64,000 bases of DNA from Flavobacterium sp. UGB4466 (GCF_903469665.1 NZ_CAGKLC010000005.1:32673-96672); one strand, 5' to 3'. Numbered from the stretch's first letter, positions 44,030-54,294 are shown. Made by a program: numbers and translations. Notes: generated by a model from the letters alone, not told the origin.

Positions 44030-44129
44030 TTTTTGTTTTGTTTTTGGTTATTAGTGTGTTAAAAGTAATTAAAATGTTTGTATAAATATTTTTCCTGTTA
44101 AAATAAAATCATCTACACGCTAAAGTTCA

Positions 44130-44530
44130 AAAATGTTTTTTACGCAAGGAACGCAGAAACATCTTATCAGTAACCAATATCAAAATGCTGTGTCCAAATT
44201 AGCATTACAAAAAGGAACGCGGATTACGCAGATTCGTTTCACAAAAACGCTGACAAAAACGGATTCATTAGGAATAAAAATTATTCTCTAACCAATAATA
44301 AAAAATCCGTGCTGATCCGTGCTTTCGTGAAACGAATCCGTGTGTTATTTTTTTAACCGCAAAGAGCGCAAAGGTTTACGCAAGGAACGCTAATGAAAAC
44401 AGATTTGTTAGGAATAAAAATTATTTTTTACCCAATAATAAAAAATCCGTGCTGATCCGTGCTTTCGCAAAGCGAATCCGTATAATCCGTGGGCTATTTT
44501 TTAACCGCAAAGCACGCAAAGGTTCTCGTA
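44130..44530. repeat. Two tandem copies of the ~165-bp dispersed repeat (inverted relative to 61.5-62.1 kb)
   Basis: The gene-free 44030-44625 gap contains two units with the order cgcaaggaacgc, ccaataataaaaaatccgtg, ctgatccgtgctttcg and aaccgcaaag. Its first part (44170-44236) is an exact 67-base reverse complement of 61681-61747. The units are the reverse complement of those at 61533-62099. No protein-coding potential was seen. Confidence 0.85.
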
Positions 44531-44553
44531 TGGAAACAGATACATCAAAACAA

Positions 44554-44583
44554 AAAAGGAGGCGTTCACTAACGCCTCCTTTT
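44554..44583 (-). terminator. Terminator of the T9SS-protein gene
   Basis: A 13-bp stem (AAAAGGAGGCGTT 44554-44566, complement 44571-44583), 4-base loop and a T6 run on the - strand, 43 bases after the stop. Confidence 0.85.
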
Positions 44584-44625
44584 ATTTATATTAATTAAAA
44601 AATAATTTTAGGTTTAAGATCCTGT

Positions 44626-47472
44626 TTAATTTTTTAATATTTTGTTGGAAATCTTTTTACCATTTTCAAGTTTTACAGCTACTATGTACCAGCCGTTTTT
44701 AAGTTCGGAGAGATTGATTTTAGTTTTATTTTTCAGGGTGATAACATTTTCACCATTCATATCAAAAACATATACGACTTCAACTTTTTCTTTGGTGTCG
44801 ATGCTTAGCTCTTCCTTAACGGGGTTCGGGTAGATAATCAGAGAGGAATTAAAAGTTAGATCATCATTTAGAGCAGTAGCACTGGTTGTGCTAGTGCCGG
44901 AAGTTTGATTGATATAATAATCCTGTAACTTTTGAATCCAAAAATGATCATCAGTTAGCGTAGTTCCCGGGTTTCCAATTCCATCCGTACTGGCTCCTAC
45001 ACCAGCTCCCATTAACACAAGTTTGGTTCCGCTACTTTTTACCTCTGCAAAGTGATTTCCAAAAGTCACTTTTTTGGTGGTGGGATTAACCAGAAGTTTA
45101 GGGTCGGCATGTTTATTCTGACTGAAATAGTTATAACGAGTTGCGTCATTTGAGAAATTTACGGTATCCCCAAAGAAAAAAGTAGAAGCAGAATCTTCGT
45201 AGTGCTGGCTGGTATTATTTAAAATTTGGAAAGGACCTGCTGTTCGTTCATTTACGGTTTCTGAACCATTGATATGTCCTACCGGGATTTGCCAGAGGAC
45301 AACATGTTTGCCAGAGGCTTCGTAAAGTTTTTGAACAAAATTCAGGTAATTCATCCAGTGGTCATTATTCCAGAACCAGGTATAAGAGAATGGATCGGCG
45401 GGGTTTCCGGTACTTCCGGCACCCATAGCATCAAGACCATATTTGTCAATAGAAATAAAGTCTGCATTATTAGACATAATTCCCATACTATTGGTGTACT
45501 GAAAAATATCTGTAGCGGTTTGTTTAATTTTGTTAAGCTGGGTAGTAAAGGTCCCGGTATCCGTTTCTCTGATAATTCCTTTTGGACCGGCTACACCAGA
45601 TTTTGCCCAAAGATTAAGCTGCCATCCAAATTCCATATTCAGGTTTTCGTCAGTTCTTTTCTTGTTGAGCTCAAAATTGATTCTTTCTACCAGGGTTTTT
45701 AATGTACCTGCATTTTGGGCAATACTTGTTGCATTTACGGCTGTTGTAGTCGTTATAGGTTCGTTAAACTGCTGCATATAGCCCAGAAAATCAGGTTCTA
45801 ATACCACTCCAAAAAACTCATCTCCCAGTTCCGCTTTAACCTGATTCAGAAAAAGGTTGAGATTATTGAAATAAGCCGTCATATAGGAAGGATCTTTTAC
45901 GTGTGCCAGATCCAGCTCGTAAGATTCGCTTCCGTCGGGAATGTTATAAAAAACAAAGAAAGGAATAAGCCCCATTTTCAAAGAATTCCGTGCAAATTTT
46001 ATAGCTCTGTCAGGCTGCCAGGTATTCCATCCGGCTATTGGCCCTCCATTGATATAGATGTATCGCACATCCATTCTGTTGTTTTTGAGCAGATTGCTAT
46101 CGTCGATATTGTTGTTGTAAAAATTGACATCGTCGGTAGTGTCTTCGGATACAGATCCTACAGAAACATAATCAGGATATTTTAACACACTCCCATTGGC
46201 ATTGTCTATTCTTAAACCAAGATAATATATCGTACCATCTGAAGTGGTTATCTGAAGTCCGGATCTGCCTGCTTTTTTAGGGATAATCTTTAAAGTATTT
46301 CCGGTAATAGTATAATCAAATACAGTAGTGTTTCTTCTTTTTAAGGAAGTGATAGCCTTATCGAATACGAATGTTTTAGGTATTCCATTAACCGCTTTTA
46401 TTTGATTTGGAAGTGAAGCAAAGGAAATATTTTGTGTGGCAGGATTCACAATAGTAAGTTGTAAACCGGTTGTTGCTATGGTCCCATTGTTGTCTGTGAC
46501 TGCTATTTGCAGTGAATTGTTTCCATAATTCTGAGGGGTCCAATTAAAGGTATAAGAATTTTGTGGATTGGTGGTCACATTAGCATTAGTTCCGGCGGTG
46601 AGATCTTTAAACAGTATGCTGCTAATGGAACTTCCGGACGAAGGCTGAATAGTAAAAGTAATGCTTATAGGCGAAAAATTAAGTTGAGTATAGGAAGTCG
46701 CGTTTGGCGGACCGGTAATCGTTATCACAGCAGGAGCAGTAATCGCAATTTTAATAGTTGTGTTGACTACAGTGCTTATTCCAATCGAATTTACAGTGGT
46801 ATATCGAATGTTGTAATCTCCATAAGCGGTCGGGGTCCAGTTGTACGATATCGTGTTACCGGATAAACTCATATTGTAAGTTGTATAAGAAGACTCTGTT
46901 GTCTTTTTTATTTCGACCTTATTTTGTGTTGCCGAAAAACCGTACAGATTGAGTGATGCGGTGAGATTGATAGCCGATAATGTGCTTTTTATAATAATTT
47001 GCCCATCGGCGTAGGCAGGAGAAATAGCTATGGGCTTGATGCACACACCAAGAAAAGTGTAAGCAGAAGACTGATCAGGAATTTCTGTTCCGGCCACCCA
47101 GTACTTGGCTTTGTAGACACCATTGTTGTATCGTATAATGTTGTTTACATTATAGTTGGGTGTTGCGCTGTTCCAATCAGAAACGGTATTGCAGGCAGTA
47201 TAAGCCAGAGATGGATTATTGATAATTAATTGCTCGTCACAGCTTCCTACTGCCAACCAGACACTGCTTGATCCAGGTGTGCTGCCGGCTCCCTGAGACC
47301 AGGAATTGTTTTTGTACACTATATTATTGTAACGGACATAAGAGTTACTGGAGTATTGTGTGACCGAATACCAAGCTGGAATTCCACAGGAGCTGCCTAA
47401 TTGGGCTTTAGCCATAGTTGGAATAAAACAGACAAGAAAAGAGAAGAATAAAAGTTTATAATTTTTTATCAT
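44626..47472 (-). CDS. T9SS-secreted multidomain protein with two chitin-binding-type modules
   Basis: Start 47472 (MIKNYKLLFFSFLVCFIPTMAKAQ) gives a clean signal peptide; an ATG at 47499 precedes it without benefit. Residues about 27-75 and 85-145 are CBM5/12-like modules (NIVYKNNSWS, NGVYKAKYWVAG). Ig-like/FN3-type repeats follow (about 150-360). A catalytic-looking domain covers 375-810 (YVSVGSVSEDTTDDVNFYNN, LEPDFLGYMQQ, WQLNLWAKSG, SIDKYGLDAMG, VLWQIPVGH), possibly a glycoside hydrolase. The last about 75 residues are a type A T9SS sorting domain (IIYPNPVKEELSI, ending KISNKILKN). It is probably a secreted or surface polysaccharide-active enzyme; substrate not determined. Confidence 0.82.
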   Translation of the reverse strand: MIKNYKLLFFSFLVCFIPTMAKAQLGSSCGIPAWYSVTQYSSNSYVRYNNIVYKNNSWSQGAGSTPGSSSVWLAVGSCDEQLIINNPSLAYTACNTVSDWNSATPNYNVNNIIRYNNGVYKAKYWVAGTEIPDQSSAYTFLGVCIKPIAISPAYADGQIIIKSTLSAINLTASLNLYGFSATQNKVEIKKTTESSYTTYNMSLSGNTISYNWTPTAYGDYNIRYTTVNSIGISTVVNTTIKIAITAPAVITITGPPNATSYTQLNFSPISITFTIQPSSGSSISSILFKDLTAGTNANVTTNPQNSYTFNWTPQNYGNNSLQIAVTDNNGTIATTGLQLTIVNPATQNISFASLPNQIKAVNGIPKTFVFDKAITSLKRRNTTVFDYTITGNTLKIIPKKAGRSGLQITTSDGTIYYLGLRIDNANGSVLKYPDYVSVGSVSEDTTDDVNFYNNNIDDSNLLKNNRMDVRYIYINGGPIAGWNTWQPDRAIKFARNSLKMGLIPFFVFYNIPDGSESYELDLAHVKDPSYMTAYFNNLNLFLNQVKAELGDEFFGVVLEPDFLGYMQQFNEPITTTTAVNATSIAQNAGTLKTLVERINFELNKKRTDENLNMEFGWQLNLWAKSGVAGPKGIIRETDTGTFTTQLNKIKQTATDIFQYTNSMGIMSNNADFISIDKYGLDAMGAGSTGNPADPFSYTWFWNNDHWMNYLNFVQKLYEASGKHVVLWQIPVGHINGSETVNERTAGPFQILNNTSQHYEDSASTFFFGDTVNFSNDATRYNYFSQNKHADPKLLVNPTTKKVTFGNHFAEVKSSGTKLVLMGAGVGASTDGIGNPGTTLTDDHFWIQKLQDYYINQTSGTSTTSATALNDDLTFNSSLIIYPNPVKEELSIDTKEKVEVVYVFDMNGENVITLKNKTKINLSELKNGWYIVAVKLENGKKISNKILKN

Positions 47473-47587
47473 AGTAAAAACATTTAATACGTTATACATT
47501 CCGTTAATTGTGATTGTTTGAAAAAACGTATCGTTTTTGTCTCTTTAAATTTGGTACCTAAAGTTTAAAGATTAACCATACGCAAAT

Positions 47588-47616
47588 CAAATATAGTAAG
47601 AAATTACTTTGTACAA
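47588..47616 (-). promoter_or_regulatory. Promoter of the T9SS-protein gene
   Basis: On the - strand TTG (47616-47614), 18 bases, then TATATTTG (47595-47588) fits the TTG/TAnnTTTG promoter. The predicted start near 47582 leaves a leader of about 110 bases. Confidence 0.5.
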
Positions 47617-47750
47617 ATAATCAATATTGTAAGTAAAATATTTGAATTTCAGTGATTTGGTTTTTTTATTTTGAAAAAAAGGCAAAGAATTTGGTGATGA
47701 AGATTTTGTGGGAAATAGTGTAAAATAAGGCGGTGACCTACAATAATTAA

Positions 47751-47782
47751 AAACCCGACAAGCTCTAAAACTTGTCGGGTTT
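47751..47782 (-). terminator. Terminator of the galactose operon
   Basis: A 12-bp stem (AAACCCGACAAG 47751-47762, CTTGTCGGGTTT 47771-47782) with an 8-base loop is followed by T-rich sequence on the - strand. It lies 134 bases beyond the symporter stop. The remaining gap (47473-47915) otherwise holds only the promoter above and A/T-rich sequence. Confidence 0.8.
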
Positions 47783-47915
47783 AATAAAATTTGGCGCGTA
47801 AAAGCCTGATTAACAATGGTTAAAAAAGTAGGTTTTTTCTAAATTAATAACATAATATTTAAAAAATGTGATTTTCCCGGTACGGTTTTATTTTTCAAAA
47901 AAGAATAGAATAAAA

Positions 47916-49601
47916 CTACCAAAATTTAATGTACAGGGCCGCAATAATCAATAATGTAATGACGATTAAAACAGTCGTTTGTGGTTTTACTTTAAACATT
48001 TCGGCATCGATTTCGAATGCTTTAGGATTCACTTTAGGACCTGCAAAACTGATTAAAACCATTACCAAGGTGGTAAAGACGAACGATAATCCCATACAAA
48101 TATGAAAAGGAATTTCAAAAGCTCCTTTTCCGTTTGGATAAGCAGTGTACAATAGCGTTTCATTTCCAAATAAGGCAGGAGCATATTCGTTGAATAGTAC
48201 GGATAATACAAAACCTAAAATTACGCCTACTACAGCTGCAGCTCCCGTAGTTCGTTTCCAGAACATTCCTAAAACGAACATGGCAAAAACTCCCGGACTG
48301 ATAAAGCCCGTGTATTTTTGGATATAGGTAAATCCGCCAACACCTCCAATTCCTAAAATATCATTCCAGGTAAATAATACTGCTAAAAGCATCGCTCCAA
48401 AAACGGCAATTCTTCCAATGTTTACCTGCTGTTTTTCACCAGCTTCTTTTTGAATGTATTTTTTGTGAATATCCAAAGTGTAGATTGTCGAGATACTGTT
48501 GACTTTTCCGGCTAACGAAGCTACAATTGCTGCGGTTAGTGCCGCTACGGAAAGCCCCTTTAATCCGGTTGGAAGGAAAGTCAGTACGGCAGAATAAGCT
48601 CCGTCTTTTCCTCCGACTAATTGTGGTAAATGCCCGTTTTGATACAAAACATAGGCAGCAATACCCGGTAACATTACGATTAAAGGCATTAACAATTTGA
48701 GCATACCGGCAAACAAAATACCGGTGCGTGCCGTTTGTAAATCGGCACCCAGGGCTCTTTGCGTAATGTATTGGTTACATCCCCAGTAATTCAGGTTGAT
48801 GATCCAGATACCGGCAAGATAAGACATCAGACCAGGGAAAGTTAGGTATTTGTTGATATCAAGCTGAGAGGATGTTGCAGTTGGTCTTGGAATAATCATT
48901 TTAAAATGTTCCGGTGCTTCTCTCATTAAAACTTTGAATCCGGCAATTGCATTTTGTCCGACTCCAAAATATTGTCCTACGGTGGTAAGAGCAATATACG
49001 AGGTTACTAAACCTCCAATGATTAAAACGGCCACCTGAATAACATCGGTATAAGCAACAACTTTCATTCCTCCAAGAGAGATGAATAAGGCAAACAATGC
49101 TAGTCCGATCATGATAATATGCAGATATTCTCCGCCGGCCATACCGTTTATGGCCACAGCTCCTAAATATAAAATAGAAGTTAAGTTTACAAAAACGTAC
49201 AAGAACAGCCAGAAAACAGCCATGATTAAAGCAGTAGAATCATTATAACGTGTTTTTAAGAATTGTGGCATCGTATAGATTTTATTCTTTAGGTATACGG
49301 GAATAAACCAAACGGCGACCACAATAAGACTTATGGCTGCAATCCATTCATAAGCCGCAACGGCAATTCCTAAAAAGAAACCTTCACCACTCATTCCGAT
49401 AAATTGCTCTGCCGAGATATTTGAAGCAATTAAAGAAGCTCCAATAGCCCACCAGGTCAGGTTTCCCTCGGCCAAAAAATAAGCTTTAGCATCCTGTTCG
49501 TCTTGTTTACGTTTTCGGTAAACCGTATAACCGTAGGCCGAAACTACGATGAAGTAAATAATAAAAACCGCATAATCTGCGAAAGCAAGGTTCTGGTTCA
49601 T
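47916..49601 (-). CDS. Sodium/sugar symporter (SSS family, vSGLT-like)
   Basis: The 561-residue protein has about fourteen membrane helices and the SSS motifs (LTWWAIGASLIASNISAEQFIGMSGEGF near residues 48-75). It resembles the Vibrio Na+/galactose transporter vSGLT in that region. It would import galactose or glucose with Na+. The location behind galT, galK and galM supports galactose. A 251-base gap separates it from galT, so it may have its own promoter; that gap holds A/T-rich sequence with no clear element. Confidence 0.88.
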   Translation of the reverse strand: MNQNLAFADYAVFIIYFIVVSAYGYTVYRKRKQDEQDAKAYFLAEGNLTWWAIGASLIASNISAEQFIGMSGEGFFLGIAVAAYEWIAAISLIVVAVWFIPVYLKNKIYTMPQFLKTRYNDSTALIMAVFWLFLYVFVNLTSILYLGAVAINGMAGGEYLHIIMIGLALFALFISLGGMKVVAYTDVIQVAVLIIGGLVTSYIALTTVGQYFGVGQNAIAGFKVLMREAPEHFKMIIPRPTATSSQLDINKYLTFPGLMSYLAGIWIINLNYWGCNQYITQRALGADLQTARTGILFAGMLKLLMPLIVMLPGIAAYVLYQNGHLPQLVGGKDGAYSAVLTFLPTGLKGLSVAALTAAIVASLAGKVNSISTIYTLDIHKKYIQKEAGEKQQVNIGRIAVFGAMLLAVLFTWNDILGIGGVGGFTYIQKYTGFISPGVFAMFVLGMFWKRTTGAAAVVGVILGFVLSVLFNEYAPALFGNETLLYTAYPNGKGAFEIPFHICMGLSFVFTTLVMVLISFAGPKVNPKAFEIDAEMFKVKPQTTVLIVITLLIIAALYIKFW

Positions 49602-49852
49602 TGATAGTACTATTTTTAATAATTAGATAGTGATTGTTTGATTAGTAGAGGGTAAAAAACAATATTTGTCTGAGGTGGTTTAAATATTGTTTTTTTTATT
49701 TTTTTGATTTGGGTTGAATATTCGTTTTTGATTTGATTTATTAATGTGATTCTGTATTAAAGGGTAAAAAAGAGCTAAGAAGTACCTGTTTTTTTGAGTA
49801 TGTTTTTCAAAGCTGTAACAATTTGTGGGGCAAAATAGGCTAAAGTCTTATT

Positions 49853-50902
49853 TTATTTTTGTTTGTAATGAATGTCTGATTGCTGTCTTAAAACTTCGGC
49901 ACATCTTTCAGGGGTAATGTCTCTCTGAGATTCGCCTAACATTTCATAACCCACCATAAATTTCTTTACTGTGGCTGATCGCAACAAAGGCGGATAGAAA
50001 TGCATGTGAAAATGCCATTCCGGGTGTTCTAAACCATCTGTAGGTGATTGATGGATTCCTGATGAATACGGAAAAGAAGTACTGAATAAATTATCGTATT
50101 TGATGGTAAGTTGTTTTAAAATTACGGCAAAGGAATTGGTTTCTTCTTCCGTGAAATCAGTAATTTTATTGACAACTCTTTTACTTACAATCATCGTTTC
50201 GTAAGGCCAGGTTGCCCAAAACGGAACTAAAGCAATAAAATCATCGTTTTCGATTACTACACGATCACCGGTTTTTAATTCTGCCTGAACATAATCCTGA
50301 AGAAGCGTTCGGTTGTTTTTATCAAAATAAGATTTCAGATTGGTTTGTGTTCTTTCAACCTGAGTTGGAAGTGACGACTGTGCCCAGATCTGACCATGCG
50401 GATGCGGATTACTGCAGCCCATAATACTTCCTTTGTTTTCAAAAATCTGAACGTGATTGATGTATTTGATGCTTCCCAGTTCGGCGTATTCTTTTTGCCA
50501 GACTTTTACAATGCTCTCAATTCCCTCGATTTCCATCTCCGGTAAAGTAAGATCATGTCTTGGTGAAAAACAGACTACTTTTGAAATTCCCTGTTCGGGT
50601 TTTGTTTTAAAAAAAGTGTGCTTGATGTCTTCTTCAAATATAATTTCGTCCTGCTTCATTGCGGCGAAATCATTTTCAAAGACAAAGCTGTCTTTGTAGG
50701 TCGGATTGTGTTCTCCATTAGCGCGAACGTTACCCGGACAGAGATAACAGTTTGGGTCGTGCTTTGGAAGAGTTTCAGTTGCAAGAGTCTCGTTTTGCCC
50801 TTGCCACGGACGTTTTGCTCGATGAGGTGATACCAGAATCCATTCGTTTAGTAATGGATTGAAACGTCTGTGCGGATCTTCGTTGATGTCAAAGTTTTTC
50901 AT
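49853..50902 (-). CDS. galT: Galactose-1-phosphate uridylyltransferase
   Basis: The 349-residue HIT-superfamily enzyme has the nucleophile motif HPHGQ (His167-Pro-His169-Gly-Gln171), with NPHPHGQIWAQ around it. Zn-binding CxxC is at 52-55 (CYLC) and SPHRAKRPW near 25-33. It exchanges UMP between UDP-glucose and galactose-1-phosphate in the Leloir pathway. It begins 17 bases after galK, in one operon. Normal length. Confidence 0.95.
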   Translation of the reverse strand: MKNFDINEDPHRRFNPLLNEWILVSPHRAKRPWQGQNETLATETLPKHDPNCYLCPGNVRANGEHNPTYKDSFVFENDFAAMKQDEIIFEEDIKHTFFKTKPEQGISKVVCFSPRHDLTLPEMEIEGIESIVKVWQKEYAELGSIKYINHVQIFENKGSIMGCSNPHPHGQIWAQSSLPTQVERTQTNLKSYFDKNNRTLLQDYVQAELKTGDRVVIENDDFIALVPFWATWPYETMIVSKRVVNKITDFTEEETNSFAVILKQLTIKYDNLFSTSFPYSSGIHQSPTDGLEHPEWHFHMHFYPPLLRSATVKKFMVGYEMLGESQRDITPERCAEVLRQQSDIHYKQK

Positions 50903-50919
50903 TTATAGTTTTTGTGATG

Positions 50920-52083
50920 TTAAAGAAGTAGTCTTGTTCCATTAGAGATTGTTACATCATAAAATTTTAATTCAATCCCAAATGTATTTAAATAAAGATT
51001 TGAAAACTTATTTTTCACCTCATTTTCATGCCCTTTTTTTATAAAATTTATGGTACACCCCCCGAAACCACCCCCCATGAGGCGTGATCCAACAATAAAA
51101 TCGTCCGTTTTTGCCGTATTTACTAGCATATCCAGCTCTTTACAGCTAACTTCGTATTCTTGCGATAAACCATAATGGGCTTCGAAAAGTAACTGTCCTA
51201 AAAGTGTAATATTTCCCTGATCTAACGCTTCACAAGCTTTTTCAACACGATTAATTTCTTTTACTACAAAATGTGCTCTTTTAAAAATAGTTGCTGACAT
51301 TTGATGCTGCAGCGTCAAAAGCTGTTCTTCCGTACAATCTCTAAAACTTTTTATTTGAGGAAAATGATGTTTTATAATCGCCAGCCCCTGTTCACACTCC
51401 TGTCTTCTGGTGTTGTATTCAGAGGTAAAAAGAGAATGTTTTACATTACTGTCAAACAAAATCAGAGCATAATCTTTGAAATCGGCATTGTGATATTCAA
51501 AATCAAGGGTATTACAATCCAGTTTTATGACCTTATTTTCAAGACCATGAACACTTGAAAACTGATCCATAATACCACAATTGATTCCTACCCAGTGTTC
51601 TGCCTTTTGCCCTAATAAAGCAATGTCGGCTTTTTTGATTTTTAAATCGAAAAGTGATGCAATTCCGAAAATCATTCCACATTCTAAAGCAGCAGAAGAG
51701 GATAAACCGGAACCTACCGGAATGTTGCTGCTAAAGACACAGTTGAAACCTTCAAACACAAAACCGTTGTCCTGTAATTGTTTGATTACGCCACGAATAT
51801 AATTGGTCCAGACCTCTTCGCTTAAAAGAATTTCTGCAGTTAAATCAATTTCAAAGGCCTCGTTCAAATCGATGGCTATTATTTTAGAGCTGTTGGTATT
51901 GTTCTTTTCAAAAGCAAAACAGATAATCTTGTCAATAGCCGCCGGTAAAACATAGCCGTCGTTGTAGTCAATATGTTCTCCTATAATATTGATCCTTCCG
52001 GGAGAGAGCACCACTTTTTTCGGAACCGATCCAAAAGACTTTTCAAAAAAAGCAGTTGTGTTTTGTATTAAAATATCATTCAT
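50920..52083 (-). CDS. galK: Galactokinase
   Basis: The 387-residue GHMP kinase has the galactokinase signature GRINIIGEHIDYNDG (residues 29-43), the ATP-binding PVGSGLSSSAALE (122-134), the catalytic Asp in CGIMDQFSSVHG, and RLMGGGFGGC near the C-terminus. It phosphorylates galactose at C1. It follows galM by 55 bases and precedes galT by 17. Normal length. Confidence 0.96.
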   Translation of the reverse strand: MNDILIQNTTAFFEKSFGSVPKKVVLSPGRINIIGEHIDYNDGYVLPAAIDKIICFAFEKNNTNSSKIIAIDLNEAFEIDLTAEILLSEEVWTNYIRGVIKQLQDNGFVFEGFNCVFSSNIPVGSGLSSSAALECGMIFGIASLFDLKIKKADIALLGQKAEHWVGINCGIMDQFSSVHGLENKVIKLDCNTLDFEYHNADFKDYALILFDSNVKHSLFTSEYNTRRQECEQGLAIIKHHFPQIKSFRDCTEEQLLTLQHQMSATIFKRAHFVVKEINRVEKACEALDQGNITLLGQLLFEAHYGLSQEYEVSCKELDMLVNTAKTDDFIVGSRLMGGGFGGCTINFIKKGHENEVKNKFSNLYLNTFGIELKFYDVTISNGTRLLL

Positions 52084-52138
52084 TAGGTAGTGGTTGAAAG
52101 AAATAGCTTTTAGTTCTTGGTTGTTTTTTCAGCAAATA

Positions 52139-53194
52139 TTAGATTATGTTTTCAAATCGGTAAAGGGTTTTTTGATGATAGGTTTCCCCTTTTCGTAAAA
52201 CCGAATTCGGAAAATGTTTATGATTAGGTGCATCCGGAAAATTTTGTGCTTCAAAACATATTCCGCTAAATGTATGATAATTAGTGTTTTCTTTTCCTTT
52301 TATAGATCCAAAACAATTTCCGCCTACATATATATGTACGCTGGGCTGATCTGTAATAACCTTCATCTGCAAATTGTTTCCGACACTGGATAAAGTGGCG
52401 GAAACCGTTTTTCCGGACTCAATTACAAACGAATTGTCAATAGCTTCCGGGCATTTTTTAGCCGTTCTGAAATCAAAATCATGATCAGAGAGAGCAATGA
52501 AATTCCCGGTTGGAATATTCTCAGTATCTGTTTCCAACATTTTGTCAGAATCAATAAAGAGGGTTTGGTTTAACAAATCCCGATGATGTCCGTCAAGATT
52601 AAAATAAGTGTGATGCGTAAGATTCACGACCGTATCTTCAGTTGAGGTCGCTTTATATTCCAGTTTTAATTCGTTTTCTTCCGTTACAGTATACGTCAAA
52701 TCAACCTGTAAAGCTCCCGGATAATTCTCCTCTAAATTCTCGCTCAAAAGACTTAAAGTTATCGAAGGATTATCGCCCGAAGTAATATGGGTAATGTTCC
52801 ATGTTTTTTGTCCAAAGCCAATGTTCCCGCCATGTAAAGCATTACCATTGTTGTTGGTATTCAATTGAAATGTCTGATCGTTTAAGGCAAAAACACCCTT
52901 GTCGATTCGTCCGGCATAACGCCCAACAGTAGCGCCAAAGTAAGGAGCGCTTGGTAAATGATAAGAAGCCAGATAAGATTCTAAAGTATCGAAACCTAAA
53001 ACAACATCAACAACCTCACCTGTTGCAACCGGAATTAACAAAGAGGTCAGTGTTGCACCGTAATTGATAATTTTTGCTTTCATTCCGTTTTTGTTGCACA
53101 ATTCACAAGAAAGAATTTCTTCGTGATCGGGCAATAAACCAAATGATTCCATGGCAGATGTATTAGGAAGGTGTGATATTTGTTTTATATTCAT
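52139..53194 (-). CDS. galM: Aldose 1-epimerase (galactose mutarotase)
   Basis: ATG 53194 (MNIKQISHLPNTSAMESFG) gives a 351-residue protein; an ATG at 53233 lies upstream of the predicted transcription start. Motifs are ALHGGNIGFGQKTW, NLTHHTYFNLDGH with the catalytic His, and ICFEAQNFPDAPNH with the catalytic Glu. It interconverts alpha and beta forms of galactose for galK. First gene of the gal operon, divergent from the GntR-type regulator. Confidence 0.93.
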   Translation of the reverse strand: MNIKQISHLPNTSAMESFGLLPDHEEILSCELCNKNGMKAKIINYGATLTSLLIPVATGEVVDVVLGFDTLESYLASYHLPSAPYFGATVGRYAGRIDKGVFALNDQTFQLNTNNNGNALHGGNIGFGQKTWNITHITSGDNPSITLSLLSENLEENYPGALQVDLTYTVTEENELKLEYKATSTEDTVVNLTHHTYFNLDGHHRDLLNQTLFIDSDKMLETDTENIPTGNFIALSDHDFDFRTAKKCPEAIDNSFVIESGKTVSATLSSVGNNLQMKVITDQPSVHIYVGGNCFGSIKGKENTNYHTFSGICFEAQNFPDAPNHKHFPNSVLRKGETYHQKTLYRFENII

Positions 53195-53218
53195 ATTTTT
53201 TTTGCCAAAAATGAAAAC

Positions 53219-53264
53219 CAAAAATAGAAACAATATCTGTTTTTACATACCAGTACCTACCAGT
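53219..53264 (-). promoter_or_regulatory. galM promoter with a direct-repeat operator
   Basis: On the - strand TATTTTTG (53226 to 53219) fits TAnnTTTG, placing the start about 18 bases before the galM ATG. Two copies of TACCAGT (53248-53254 and 53258-53264, + strand) spaced one helical turn (10 bases) lie where the -33 element should be, in the divergent region with the GntR-type gene. This fits a repressor operator. Confidence 0.55.
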
Positions 53265-53295
53265 TTTTTGTATATTGCGTCAAAATCTATTTTGT

Positions 53296-54294
53296 ATGAA
53301 TATAATTTCTATCCAAAGTAATATTGGTTTGCCAAAATACAGGCAGATTATTCTCTCTGTAGAGAAAGCAATTGAGGAAGAAAAACTGGTAAAAGGCGAT
53401 CGGCTTCCGTCTGTCAATAAAGTTTGCCTGGCATTTTCGCTGTCACGTGATACGGTATTGTTGGGATATGACGAGCTTAAAAAAAGAGGTATTATTTATG
53501 CCATTCCGGGTAAAGGGTATTATGTTAAAAGCGTTGAAATCAATATCAAGCAAAAGATTTTTTTACTTTTTGATGAGTTAAACAGTTTCAAAGAAGACAT
53601 CTATAATTCGTTTATACAGAATATTGGGAAGAACGTCCAGGTTGATATTTTTTTTCATCACTTTAATGTTCAGGTATTTCAAAAACTGATTACCGACAGT
53701 AATGGAAATTACACCAAATACATTATCATGCCTACCAATTTAACCGATGTGGCAGAGGCGATAAAAAACCTACCAGTAGGGGAGGTTATCATATTGGATC
53801 AGACCAATCCGGATTTGAAATTGTATCCGGCAGTTTATCAAAATCACGAAAAAGATATTTTTGAAGGTTTGGTTAAAGGAAAATCACGAATGGATAAGTA
53901 CAAAAAGCTTATTTTGATTTTTCCGGGATTTAGAGAACCATTGGGAATGAAAACCGGTTTTATTGCTTTTTGTACAAAGTATGATTTTAAGTTTGATGTC
54001 ATCACAGAATTTACAAACGGAGAAATCAATGCAGGTGATTTGTACATTATACCTAACGACCGTGATCTGGTTCGCGTTATTGAAAATGCCCAATCGCAAA
54101 GTCTTAAACTCGGAACGGATTTCGGAATTATTTCTTATAACGAAACTCCTTTGAAAAAGATTGTCGCTAACGGCATTGCCACCATTTCGACCGATTTTGA
54201 AATGATGGGAGAAATTTTAGCCGATATGGTACTTCATGGACACAAGCAGCAGATAGAAAATAAATCGTCTCTTTTGATTCGAAACTCGTTATAA
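53296..54294 (+). CDS. GntR-type regulator with LacI-like ligand-binding domain
   Basis: Start 53296 (MNIISIQSNIGLPKYRQIILS, 332 residues). The first 75 residues are a GntR winged helix (KGDRLPSVNKVCLAFSLSRDTVLLGYDELKKRGII). The rest is a periplasmic-binding-protein-like sensing domain (IGKNVQVDIFFHHF, MMGEILADMVLHG), as in AraR-type regulators. It is divergent from galM and so likely controls the galactose genes in response to sugar, by binding the TACCAGT repeats. Ligand inferred from context. Confidence 0.88.
   Translation: MNIISIQSNIGLPKYRQIILSVEKAIEEEKLVKGDRLPSVNKVCLAFSLSRDTVLLGYDELKKRGIIYAIPGKGYYVKSVEINIKQKIFLLFDELNSFKEDIYNSFIQNIGKNVQVDIFFHHFNVQVFQKLITDSNGNYTKYIIMPTNLTDVAEAIKNLPVGEVIILDQTNPDLKLYPAVYQNHEKDIFEGLVKGKSRMDKYKKLILIFPGFREPLGMKTGFIAFCTKYDFKFDVITEFTNGEINAGDLYIIPNDRDLVRVIENAQSQSLKLGTDFGIISYNETPLKKIVANGIATISTDFEMMGEILADMVLHGHKQQIENKSSLLIRNSL

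Noticed and set aside
44030..44625. Degraded gene or insertion sequence
   Set aside because: No transposase fragment or long frame; the region is explained by the dispersed repeat.
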